From Rotaria sp. Silwood1 (Eukaryota > Rotifera > Eurotatoria > Philodinida > Philodinidae): a DNA stretch of 64,000 nt. The notes under the pieces were generated by a model. It saw only the letters and a list, made by a program, of their open reading frames with translations. It had not been told where the DNA came from and made no database searches. Location of the stretch: the NCBI GenBank assembly GCA_905250075.1, contig CAJNOP010000011.1, positions 2,358,169-2,422,168 on the forward strand. The letters are read 5' to 3'. Both the position numbers and the translations under genes were made by a program. Shown one piece after another: positions 11,183 through 22,824 of the stretch (the stretch's first letter is position 1; every line of letters starts with the position of its first letter).

Positions 11183-11637
11183 TTATGTTTTATTTTTAAT
11201 TTGACGGCGATTATTGTTACCAAATGCATATTTTCGAAGTTCATCTAATTTAACATATTGTAATGTAATATGATGTGTTGCTCGAAGAATAACAGACGGA
11301 GTTACATTAGCTGCTAAAGCTTCTTTCCATCTTCCAGCACATAAATACCAACGATTGCCTTCACGTAAACTAGAAAATTGACTAGAATTACTTGGTGTGA
11401 ATAAATCATTACCACGTGAACGAGTAAATTCAAGAAATTGACATGTCATTTGTGCACATACTGTATGAATACCATAATCATTCGAATCATGCCATTCACA
11501 TGAACCTTTTCTTTTTTTTTTTTTGTAATAAAAATCAAAAATAAGTTTTAATTTTATTTCAACAATTTCATACCTGATCGATAATAACCTGTCAATGGTT
11601 ATAAAGAACATTGTTGAAGAGATTTACCAAATACCAT
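11183..11637 (-). pseudogene. DUF2237 family gene with an in-frame stop codon in exon 1
   Basis: Exon 1 (11574-11637) and exon 2 (11183-11505), phase 1 junction. The second exon carries the DUF2237 signature clearly: DYGIHTVCAQMTCQFLEFTR, SRGNDLFTPS, then GNRWYLCAGRWKEALAANV and ILRATHHITLQYV. The first exon reads MVFGKSLQQCSL, then TAA (11599-11601), then PLTGYYRSG, which is the conserved N-terminal motif of the family. The stop therefore replaces one codon inside an otherwise intact frame of 129 codons. The rest is undamaged, so this is a recent nonsense allele, a sequencing error, or a gene dying after duplication. The function of DUF2237 proteins is unknown to me. Confidence 0.75.
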
Positions 11638-13259
11638 TGATTTGTTCATTTATAGTAATACTACCATCAAAATAAAGAATGAATATATGAACAACGACAT
11701 AATTTCTTCTTATTTTCTCAAGCAAATTATATAATATACTGACATCAATAGGATGACAAATACTTTATAATTGTATTATGTAACCACACATATGTCGAGT
11801 TTACAATTGGTTGATTGTTTGAAGGATGGTGTGGAATATTTTTTGAGTCATCTGTTATAAGCCTTGGGAAATATTTTGTTTTATCAATTCATAACTTATG
11901 CAAATATAGAAATATTCAGTCTAAATTTGATTTTTTTTTTGTAATAATAAAATAAAATAAAATTGTACATTTAAAGTTATAAATTTGGACCCGTTTTCTT
12001 TTTTGTTTTTTTTGTAAAGCTAGATATGAATTTTATAATATGATAAATTGATTAGTCTGGTAGTTCTTCATTACTTTTTCCACTTGACAAAAATAAATCA
12101 ACATTGAAATAAAATGTAATTAGCTAAAACGTTTTCAATATGACTTTGTGGTTTTACATTTGTTTTGCGTAGTCAAAACATGTCGAACGATTAAATTTGT
12201 TTTCTTTCCTTCATGTTATGTTAGATACGGTCAGACACATGTTATGATCATTAATTAAAGCATACACTCACGTAGAACGATGACACATGGTTATTTATTT
12301 CGTTTTGATTTCTGTACGTAAAGTATTCCTAGACAAAATAAATTACAATTCGATTTCATTATCAATCAATCAAACAAACAAAAAAAAATCATGCTAGTGT
12401 TCTTTTTTTTTTTTTGTTACAAATATTCAAGAAGAAGAAGAAGAAGAAAAACCAATTGATTTTGAATGATTGGTGTTAGTCGAGTAATGGATTTCATTAA
12501 ATTAAACAGTGTATGAATGTAATCGGTAGTTTCTTTTTCATCATTCATTAAAATTACTGGTTCAAAATTCAATTTAATTCATCATGTATTACTTTAGTTG
12601 ACAAACAATAAAATATGTTCAAAACATAATTTATGAAAGAAAATTTTCGATATGAAAATGAAAAATAAAGTGAAATTTTAGTCGAAAATTCTATTATACA
12701 TAAATCAGTTTTACGTATATATATGTATATATATATTTATATATTCAAGTTTATCTTGTGAATTTTGTTTTTTTTTTTTTCTGAAAACGATTCACTGCTG
12801 CCGATCATGTTCATCATCATAATCATTAGAAAAAGACAAAGACAAAATAATAGAAGAAAAAGTAGAGAAGTAGAAGCCGACGGCATTTACATTTTCGATC
12901 AAGAGACACATGAAGAAAAAAAAAGAGCAAGAGCAAGTACAGATAATGAGAAAAAAAGAAGAAAAAAAAAACGTTAAACGATACGATATGAAGTTGCCTT
13001 GGTCTGCTATACGTGCGCAAGTTACTCTACACTTTCAATCGTTGTTATTCATGTTTTGCAAGTCTAAATAAGACAAAAAAAAGAAAAACCATTAATAAAA
13101 ATTCAAACTTTTAAAATTAAAAAAAAAAAAAAACAATAAGAAATCATTAAGTGTCTACCACCTACTAGATAAAAAGCGATAAGGTAGCAAGCATAAAGCG
13201 AAATTCTGGCAGTTAGTTGAGTATGCTATCGTACAGTTATATTTCTCTACTTTTTTCTA
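11638..13259. other. Intergenic, simple sequence
   Basis: AT-rich, with a GAA-type run at 12429-12449 and a purine-rich stretch around 12765-13000 whose open frames are low-complexity on both strands. No gene seen. Confidence 0.55.
12429..12449. repeat. GAA trinucleotide microsatellite
   Basis: About six AAG/GAA units in non-coding sequence. Confidence 0.8.
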
Positions 13260-14754
13260 TCAATCGTGTCCATTTGATGAATATGTGGCTGGTGCTGGGT
13301 TCTCGTCGTGATCAGTACCATCGTCTGCTTTTTCTCCTTTACCTGGAGTCGTTCCATTATTGCCTGTATTTGTTGCCATTACAGTAGCCATTGGTGCTGA
13401 TGATGATGTTAATTGTGGTGCTACTGTACCACCGGCTGTTGCCATATTGAGACCAGCTGTAGCTGTTGCTGCAGTTGTTGATGACGCTGCATTAGCTGCT
13501 TTTTGTTTCAACATAGTCCAATCAAATGTATAATCATATTGATGATTTAATGTACGAAATAGAATACGAAATAATTGACGTAAATACATATAATCAGGTG
13601 CTTCTTCAAAACGAAGACCACGACAATAATTTAAATACATAGCAAATTCAGCTGGAAATCCCTTTATTTTTTTTTTTGTTGTTGTCACAAAGACAAAAAA
13701 AAACATAAGAATACAATATAAGTATTTTGTTAAAAGTTTTACTTTGCAAAGAATTTCAACAGGTGTTGACATTTTTTTTTCTGATATTTTTTCATATTTT
13801 TGTTTTTTTGTTGCTGCTTTAAGACCTTGCCATGGTAATGAACCACGATTAAAATACATTAAAACATAACCTAAAGATTCCATATCATCGCGACGACTAA
13901 AATAAAATAAAATAAAATAAAATAATATTATTTTGTTGAATCTAACCTTTGCTCAATACCAAGATGAGCATTAATGGAAGCATAACGAGCTGTGCCTGTT
14001 AAATTTTTATCTTCTCGATAGGGAATGTGTTGACGAGTTCGATTGTCACGATATTTTTTAGCTAGACCAAAATCAATTAAAAATACCTAGACAAAAAAAA
14101 ACAAATTCTATCTAAAATTACTTAAATTTTATTCATAATTAACTAACCTTGTTACAATGCCGACCAATGCCCATTAGAAAATTATCCGGTTTAATACTAA
14201 ATAATAATGAAAACACAAAAGATTAATAATATTAATACAACAATATAAATTACTCGCGATGAATAAAATTTTTATTATGCACAAATTCAATACGACCAAT
14301 CATCTTAAGAAATAATATTTTTTCTTTAAATTAAAATTTTATTGAAATATATATATATATATAATTATCATACCTGATCAGCAAGCATAAGAACAGTTTT
14401 CATAGTAAATCTTCTTGAACAAAAATTAAAGAGATCCTCAAGTGATGGTCCAAGTAAATCCATAACAAGAACATTATAATCTTTTTCTTGTGCATAATAT
14501 CGTATATGTGGAATACCAATTCCACCTTGTAAAATTTTATATAATTTTGATTCATATAATAATTGTGGATGTCGTGCTTTAATTGATTCAAGTTTAATAG
14601 CAACTTCTTCACCATTTGTTATATTTATACCCAAATAAATATCACCAAATGATCCTGAACCTATTTTACGTACTAATCGATATTTTCCACCGATTAAAAA
14701 TTCAGATTTTGATGACATATGTAAAGACGAGCCAGGACCCGATGTTAGATCCAT
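13260..14754 (-). CDS. CSNK1A1: Casein kinase 1 alpha
   Basis: Six exons: 14374-14754, 14254-14303, 14148-14196, 13947-14086, 13743-13896, 13260-13661. The joined frame is 391 residues. Kinase landmarks in order: glycine loop [11 protein letters not shown] (about 30-40), catalytic Lys54 in VAIK, HRDIKPDN with Asp144, DFG at 165-167, and the CK1-type [12 protein letters not shown]. The segment [19 protein letters not shown] and the surrounding C-lobe mark it as the alpha isoform. The C-terminal tail (about 80 residues) is rich in A, T, S and G and is specific to this lineage. Known roles of the family: cytoplasmic and nuclear Ser/Thr kinase, priming beta-catenin for degradation in Wnt signalling and acting in Hedgehog and circadian control. 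Introns are 50-82 bp apart from the penultimate one. Very secure. Confidence 0.97.
14347..14363. repeat. AT dinucleotide run in CK1 intron 1
   Basis: Short (AT)n tract inside the first intron, next to the donor site. Confidence 0.7.
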
Positions 14755-15247
14755 TGGTATATGAACTTTATTTATTTTTTTTTATCTGATTTTATTTGAT
14801 GGTAATAGAGAAAAGGATCTAAAAATAGAAAAAGAAATAATGACGAAATACTTGTCAATAAAGATGACTACGACCATGAGAGAGATTTTGATATATATAT
14901 ATATATATATACATACACAGCCTGATGATTACGCCATGTCTCCGGTCGATGTCCTTACAGAAGAATAAAACAATTAGTTGAGAAATTTTTAGACATCTAT
15001 GCAGATTGCTTAAGTTTTCATGTTCAATAGAGACATCTAGTGAAGTAAATATTGTTTATTATTAGTCGATATATATGTGTTTTCTACTGCAATGACTCTT
15101 CTAAAACGTGAACATTGTCTATATAAAAATTTCTGTTTTGCATCATTAGAATTTATATTATTTATTAAAAAAACTGAAAAGTAAAATTATATTGCTGGAC
15201 TGAAAAAATTTATTATAGAAAAATAAATTTAAATTTTTTTTTTTTTT
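14755..15247. other. Intergenic between CK1 alpha and the ABHD gene
   Basis: Upstream region of CK1 alpha and downstream region of the hydrolase. It holds a (TA)n run at 14891-14911 and no further gene. Confidence 0.6.
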
Positions 15248-16594
15248 TTAATTTTCATCCTCGTCCAAAGCTCGTTGAATAGCATCATGGAATCCATCTG
15301 GGTTATCAATCATCATTTGATGACCAGCACGAGGAATAACAATAAGTCGAGCAGAATTTGAACCATTTATTCGTCTATTTAGTGAGTCAACTGTTCGTTG
15401 ACCAGCTCTATTCAAATATAAAATCAATCGAAAAACAAATAAATCATAAAAATTAATATTAAAACTTACGCTGTATCCATCCAATCATGATCACCATAGA
15501 AAAATGTAACACGTGAAACATCACTATCTTTTAAACGATTTTCTAATGGATTATATGCAAAAACATTTGATTTGAGAACACGAGGCAAAGCAAATTCACC
15601 ACTGCCTGGTTGTGCACATAAATGATACTAAAAAAATAGATTCGTTTTTTGTTTTTTCATAAATCGAACTTAAAATTTCGATATAACATACGAGATATTG
15701 AGCTACGTCATCCTTAGGTAATTTCAATGTTCCTTTATCAATTTGATCAGCAATAGCTGCTGATGTTTCAAGACCTGCTTCACTAGCTGTTGATGGTGTA
15801 TCTTCAGCAGCTGGTCCAATTAAAAATCGTCGTGTCACATATGCAGTAACAGGTCGTGGACCTATTGGACCAATAAGTCGAACGATGGATTGAGGTGTAT
15901 AACCACGATTCCACAAAAATACAACGAAATTACGCATAAGACGCCATCCAAGTGAAAGATGATGACGACGAGGTGGTTCAGGTATATCAGACTCTTTTGG
16001 TACACCAACAGGGGAAGCTAATATCAAATGTGAAACACGAGATGGATGTGACATAGCATATGACGCACCAATATAGGCACCAAATGAATGTCCTATAATA
16101 TAGTCAGTGAAAAAAAAAACGAAAGTAATTTTAAAATATACGTTTTCGATACATATCAAAAATAATTTACCAAGTAAAATCATTTTGTCAAGATTAAGTT
16201 GAATTCTCCATCGTTCAAGAGCATCAACAAAAAAATGTTCAGCATCATTTGATGTTTTAGCTCGAAAATGTGGTCGTGATGATCGTCCACAACCAAGTAA
16301 ATCAATTGCATAAACATGTTCATGTTGTTCAGCTAATACATCAAGATTAAGTAACCAAAAACCAATACCAGCACCAAAACCATGTAAAAGTATTAATGGT
16401 GGTCTTGTAGTTGATCGTCGTGCTTTTGGATTATGTGTATGAATCGTATTTATGGTTAATTCATCACCAATAGGTATTTGACTTTGTTCAAATGGATATC
16501 TAACAACTGTTAATACACGACGTTCAGCTTCAGCTAATCGAGCAGATGACGTCGGAATCCAAATCTGACGTATCCGTTCCCAAATACTCACCAT
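15248..16594 (-). CDS. Alpha/beta hydrolase, ABHD4/ABHD5-like, 380 aa
   Basis: Four exons: 16171-16594, 15692-16092, 15470-15627, 15248-15407. All phases agree. Landmarks: HGFG oxyanion motif in LILLHGFGAGIGFW, nucleophile elbow GHSFG with Ser144, YGDHDWMD with the acidic member of the triad (about 321-326), and His357 in GHQMMID, which also forms the H-x4-D motif of the ABHD4/5 group. ABHD5 (CGI-58) of vertebrates lacks the nucleophile. This protein keeps Ser, so it is likelier a working lipase like ABHD4 (N-acyl phospholipid hydrolysis), but substrate choice is inference. No signal peptide. A splice-acceptor-like CAG lies three bases before the ATG (see findings). Confidence 0.92.
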
Positions 16595-18732
16595 TTTCTG
16601 TTAAAAAAAAAGTAAAAAAATACTTATTTACGTGACTCAATTTGTACTCATTCGTTATCCAATCAGAGCCAATGTTCGTTAGTCGTTTGAGAATACGTAC
16701 GCAAAAGGACTTCATTGACGTTCCTATTCCTTAAAGGAAAGGGAAAGAAAGAGAAAAAAAAGTGCATTGTCATGTAGAATTTGACAGTATTCTTCATTAC
16801 ATACTGACGTCATTAAATACAAAAACATATGTCATTAGTTTTTAAAATTTTTAGACTAAAAAATTTATCAAAATTAAATCTCAATAGTTTATGTATATTT
16901 CGAGTAAAAACGTCAAAATCTTGAAAGAGAAAATCTCAAGGTACAAAGTCTTGCGTACTCAATAAACTGATTGCAAACTGAATGTATATCATTGTTGTTT
17001 GTTGTGATAAATGCATTTTTATTATACGTCTGTTATGAAAATGTAAACGCAAGAAAAATTTAATATTTTTATTTGAATTATTTCAATTTATAGAGAGTTC
17101 AAAATTCCAAAACATTCTCCATGAAATTAATGACTAGAATTGATTGAAATAGGTAAGTTTAAATTCAACGTGTGTTTCCTTTCGATAACTACTTAAATTT
17201 TGTAGAATTTGTTGACTGGAATGACTTCATACCATCCAAACAATACTTATGCATTATATTGTATAGACTAATTTTATTTGATATAATTTAGTAAGATAAG
17301 ACTTGTTTCTTTTTTTATGAAATTCATTCGTTAATTGATTTATGTTTGCAATGCTAATTGTTAAAATTCTTAATAATAACATTTTCTTTTTCTGTATTAC
17401 GAGTCTTGTTAGATCCATGTGTTGATTATGAAATGTGAATAAAATCATTTCCTTTGAGAATTACTCGTCTCCATTTGCTTTGTATATTAATATAATTGAT
17501 TCGATTGAATTCGATTAACATGTTTTGGAAATTCTATTGTTACGACAAAACTTACAATAACGAGTACTTCTAGTGTCATATCAATCAAAGAAAGACCAAT
17601 TTATTATCTTATTTTAATTACAATAGACTCTTATTGATGATAGATCTATGTTCAAGCTTACATAAGAATCTTTTTTATCAATAAATATAATAATACATAA
17701 GACTCGTTTGTAATTGATTGAAAAAAAGAGTTTGTTAAGAAGAACTTTCATACTATCAACATTTGGACGAAATCATTTGTTAAGGATGTCACTTCACAAA
17801 ATAAAATAGCGTTTATTTTGGGATAATTAATTTTCCTAAAGCTAATTTTTATATCTTATATGTATGTTGAATTACTTGAAATATCCGTAAAAAATTATCA
17901 GTAGAGACGTGTGTTCATAGAAGTTATCAATAAAAAAAAATTAACATTATTGACTTAACATAAAAAATGATATCAATTTTTATTTCATGTCTAGGTGAAA
18001 GTAAGAGAAAAATTTTATACATTAGAATTTGACAAGATCTGTAGAAAATTTGATTTTTAAGAAGAAGCTTTTCGAAGTCTGATCTTGTTAAACATTTCAC
18101 TATAGATGTGATACGTGTCGTAGATTTCATCCTGAAATTTTCCAATTTTTTTTCTCATTTGATTAGAAAGATAGTTCCTAATCACTTTTTTAATTAATAA
18201 TCAATTGAAAAAGTCAACATTTTTACATATGTCTATGGTAAAAGAATTTATTTTGAAAAATAATTCTTATAAAGAATCAACGTCAAATGAAAGGTAACTA
18301 TATGTTCCATTATGGTACTTGAAATGGCTCAGACATACATTCAAGTTATACAAACATTCTATAACAAATAGAAAATTATTCCATGAAATAAATCGTCCTT
18401 TTTTTTGAGTCAATAGCTTTACAAAAAAAAAATGAAATATAATACTCTGTATAATTCAATATGAACAATTTATTCCATGAGTATAGATCTTAAATTGATG
18501 ATTTTAAAATTTCGCTTGATGTCACTTGTTGTCGGTGTATTTATAATTGTTAAAATAAAATAAAAGAACACATTAGACATCACAATCAAAATAAAATCTT
18601 TTTCAAATAGAGTATAGTCACAGTAAGGTATACAGGTATGGTAGTCGTGTATTTCCTTTTTCAATTCAAATCATAAAATAGGAAAAAAGAAAAAGAAAAT
18701 ATTTCATTTTTCACGATTGATTCTAAAACACT
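16595..18732. other. Intergenic, no gene seen
   Basis: About 2.1 kb of AT-rich sequence. Short reading frames on both strands lack codon bias or motifs. I see no clear repeat structure. Confidence 0.55.
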
Positions 18733-19059
18733 ATGGCTGCTGATCCAAATCGTCCATCAAACAGCAAGGGTAATGCAAGTGATTTTTATATGGCATGTCG
18801 ACAAGGTGATTTCATGAAAGTGAATCGATTATTAAAAACAATGTCTACGAGAGATGTCAATAGAATCGAAGAATCAAACGGCAGTACAGCTCTACATGCA
18901 GCTTCCTTTTCTGGACATGCAAATATAGTGAAATTATTATTAGAGATTGGTGCAAATATAAATACTCGTAATGGACATGGCTTAACACCTGAGCAAGAAG
19001 CAACAACTGAAGAAATTAAAGATCTATTTGAACAACATAAAAAGAAAAATAACATATAA
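18733..19059 (+). CDS. Small ankyrin-repeat protein, 108 aa
   Basis: Single exon, ATG GCT start, stop at 19057-19059. Residues about 16-38 (SDFYMACRQGDFMKVNRLL) form a degenerate ankyrin cap. Residues about 49-82 are a clear ankyrin repeat (NGSTALHAASFSGHANIVKL, then GANINTRNGHGLTP). A charged helix (TEEIKDLFEQHKKKN) ends the protein. With only about two repeats it is too short to be a typical ankyrin scaffold. It may be a stand-alone interaction module or a piece of a larger ankyrin-plus-effector gene. I see no downstream effector exon in the next 2 kb. Confidence 0.8.
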   Translation: MAADPNRPSNSKGNASDFYMACRQGDFMKVNRLLKTMSTRDVNRIEESNGSTALHAASFSGHANIVKLLLEIGANINTRNGHGLTPEQEATTEEIKDLFEQHKKKNNI

Positions 19060-21306
19060 ATGTTTATCATCTATATTTGCTTTTATAGGATATATATATA
19101 TATTTAATCATGAAAAGAATTATATCAATATTTTTTCCAAAAACTTTTTTTAATATTTTATGCAAATGAAATATGTAGAAACTTTGTTAGTTTTTTTTTT
19201 AAGCACTTTATTGTACTTCAAACACTCTAGATTTAAATAATATATGATTTTTTTTTTAAATTTTGTTCAACTAGATGATTAGAGAAATCAATATGATAGA
19301 TTTTCTTGTAGATTAAAATTAAAGCGATTTTGGTTCTACACTACAATATTATATTAAAAAGCATGTGTTACATGTTATTTCAATAAGTATGATATATTTT
19401 ATTTTACTTTCATTGATTAGGGAAGTAAAAGATCATTTATTATCCAAAGTTTATATGTCGATAAAAGAAAAATTATGAAAATCTTTGTATTTGATCATTT
19501 CATTATTATTTTTTACAATTTAAATCGAACCGAACCAAATGCATCTTTGATCTGAAATGTCTTTTTTAATTCACTTAAACTATTGTATTTGAATCGCTGT
19601 TTAAAATTAACTATATATTGTTAATAATGTTCATGAAACTTTATGTGATTTATGAATATTTGTTATTATGTAGTAGAGTCCATAAGATTCGCTAGAGATG
19701 TATAGTTGAATCTAAAACATTCTTTTCAGATGGCCTGGAACTAGGTTTAGATTGATAACTGAGAAGAATTAAATTTGCTGGATCCAGATCCCCAAAATTC
19801 AACTCGAACAGATTTTATCATGCAGTAATAACAGAGAGAGGAGTAATTTTCATATTGTGAGACAACAAAAAAAGGAATAGAATTGTGATGAAGCATACTT
19901 TGCCACAACTGTATATTGTTGTTTAAGTTTTGACACCTTACTCATATGTTTTATATTTAGAACTTTCTTAATGACTATGCTCTGATTCTATACAATGCAT
20001 GTTAGTTGATATCAACCTTCTAAAAATTACGGTACTGCAACATTCGTGAAAATAATTGAAGTTACTATAAAACAATCGTTATAGAAGATGGTAATGAATC
20101 TTGTTTAGACAGAGATCAGTAAAACACGCATAATTTAGAAATCAAATTTCACTTCAATTTCTAACAATTATTTTTTTTTCTCAATAATATGTTGATCTAA
20201 GCAACATTTTACCATATAATCAGGAAAAAAATAGTTTGTTTTATAATCTGAGAGAAAGTTTCTAAATGCACATGACCTAGTTTTCTTTTAAATAGTTTTT
20301 GATATGATATGTTGACGAAAAGTTTTCTAGATCACGTTTATTAAATAATTCGTATCGTATTGTTAACATCATTTTTAATACTCTTATGAAATTATTACTA
20401 TTCAAGTGTAAAACAATGCTGAAATTAGAGAAATTTGAATGAATCATATTTAGAATCCTTCGAGTTCAAAATTTACAGACCAGAACTCGAAATACTCTAA
20501 TCAAATTTCTTCATAATCAAATTAAATATTTTACAACATACCAAAACTAAATTATTCTTATTTTTGACTTCAACAAATTTTCTATTCATCTCTTTTTATG
20601 AAACATATGCCAAAGAAAAAACAGTACTTTCTTTCTTTATGAATATAGTTTCATTTCAATGTTCATCAATAAAAAAGATATAAAGATTAGCAATAGAACA
20701 ATCGAAAGATTTAAGCAATATTATACTACACAATTAGTCAACATTTTACCTATAGAATATATGTGAAGTGTATTAAAAAAAGAAGAAATTATTAGCGTAG
20801 AAATACAATAGCATTAAAGAACTGAAAAAAAAAACATTGTAACGAATTACAACAGGTTTTACATTTCTCTATATCAACAAATAACCAATAAATATTAGCA
20901 CCATTAACATTCATTATATATCAATATGATAATTTGATAGAGGAACATCAATAAAAAAAAAAAATAAAGAGTTCTTTTTTTTTATGTAAAAAAACTTGTT
21001 TATATCAGCATTGTTAATTAGAAACTTGATAAAATCGTTTATGATAAAATTGTTACAATTTTTCATCTATCGATTTGTAATTATTTAGTGGTACTAGAGT
21101 AAATAGGTAGAATAATCTGCAAAAGTCGCCAAAAACAAAAAAAGATTTACTTCAATCGAATATACAAACAATAAATATATAAAATTGTTTCAGAACTTTT
21201 GAAATTGATATATATGGTAAATACAAAACTTTGTTTTTTATTTACACTCATGAATAGATTATAAAAATTAGTAAGAAAACAAATATATGATTCGAAATTT
21301 CCATTA
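19060..21306. other. Intergenic, no gene seen
   Basis: About 2.2 kb of AT-rich sequence. A weak inverted pair occurs around 20430-20520 (ccttcgagttc and gaactcgaaa) but no element boundaries are evident. Confidence 0.5.
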
Positions 21307-21805
21307 TTATTTACTGTGAATGGTAGTTATAATTGTACTTGTAGCTCGCGTAGTTGAAATTGTTATAGTCGAATCTAAAACACATTACGAAAATTTGAAA
21401 TCTAATAAATTTTATAGAAAATTCTAATGTTTACCTTTATTTAATGTAAGAGGTAAAACAATGCAAAGTATAATACCAGTAATAACTACACATGCAGCAG
21501 CAATACTTAAACCTATAATTACTTTTTTCTTAATAGATGATTCCACAATAGATTCTTGAACTCTAAGAGAAATAAAAGAAACAAAATATTTCTATTTGTT
21601 TTTTTTTTTTTTATTTTCAAAAAATAAAAATATAAAAAAAAAATTACTTTTGAGGAACTTTTTCCGGTAATTTTGGTTCTGGTGATGGTGGTTCGGGTGT
21701 ATCAATACGGTCAGCCGATGACCAAGAACCTGTTTCAGAATCAGAAGTATCTCTTTCTGATGATGGTAGTATATGGCAAGGACGAACGATTGGTATTACT
21801 TGCAT
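21307..21805 (-). CDS. Small single-pass membrane protein, 117 aa
   Basis: Three exons: 21648-21805, 21435-21562, 21307-21374. Phases 2 and 1 match. The N-terminal about 60 residues are hydrophilic, with a proline-rich stretch (TPEPPSPEPKLPEKVP). A KKK patch is followed by one hydrophobic span (VIIGLSIAAACVVITGIILC, about 65-90). The last about 25 residues are Thr/Ser/Ile-rich. The basic residues before the span suggest that the N-terminus is cytoplasmic and the T/S-rich tail is outside. I do not recognise a family. Too short for the usual reading-frame cut-offs because each exon is small. Confidence 0.75.
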
Positions 21806-22464
21806 TTTGATATTTTCAATCTGTTATTATTACTATTAGATTTTTTTACTGTTCGTTTCAATCTATGATTTTTCGATAATATTTTAACTGATTAAGATTC
21901 AAATGTCATTCAATTTCACAAGATTTTTTTTTTCTCAAACTTACCATTGACATAGCAATGAACTTATACAAATAAGAAAACATATTTTTGGATGAAAACA
22001 ATGTCTTCTGTTACAATGCAATGATTTTTTTTCTTTGCTATGGTATTTTTCTTTTTCTCTTTTGTTTTCACTATGTAACATATATATAATTCATCCAGAA
22101 TATGATTAAATATATAGATATTTATTTGGTTTCTTTAGAAAAAAAAACATTCTTTAATATAATATTCATCGAATAAAAAAAAATCGCAAAAAAAAATGAA
22201 CAAATATAATAAATAACAAATGAAATGTAAAATGAAAAAGAAGAAAAAAAATGCGATCAGAATACGTTTTTCGTTTAATCAAGAGGTTATTACATATGTA
22301 TGTGTAGAGAGTCTCAATTCATTTGAAGATGTCATTTTAAAATATTTGTTCAACAAAAGTGAATAATTTCCTAACATAGATTATATGTTTTTAGTTCTCT
22401 AATTGATAGATATGAGATTTATTTTTTTAATTTGAAATAAGTACAAGAAAACAAAAAGAATTTA
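21806..22464. other. Intergenic
   Basis: AT-rich spacer between two minus-strand genes. Nothing recognised apart from poly-A/T runs. Confidence 0.6.
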
Positions 22465-22793
22465 TTAAAATTTTTGTAAATTATATTTATTTAAAAGACC
22501 GAGTACTTCAGTAGGTAATTGTTCTTGGCTAGTTGTTGAAAAATGTCGACCTGTTTGACTGTCAAATATTTCTGTTACTACAGCATTTTGTTGTCGTTGT
22601 TGTTGCTGGTGTTGTAATGGAAATCGAATATTATTTGGTATTATTCGTCGATTAGGATGATAATGTTGATTACTATGTAAACTATGAAATGATGGTGAAG
22701 GTGAAGGTGGATGCGAAAAAGCAGGCGTAGCATGTAGTTCATGTACTGATTGATGTCGAGATAATGGTGAATGCATAGATTGTAATTGTGTTC

Positions 22794-22824
<31 letters not shown>

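Noticed and set aside
12765-13020. Overlapping frames on both strands, K/R-rich or F/L-rich
   Set aside because: Purine-rich low-complexity DNA. Frames on opposite strands mirror each other.
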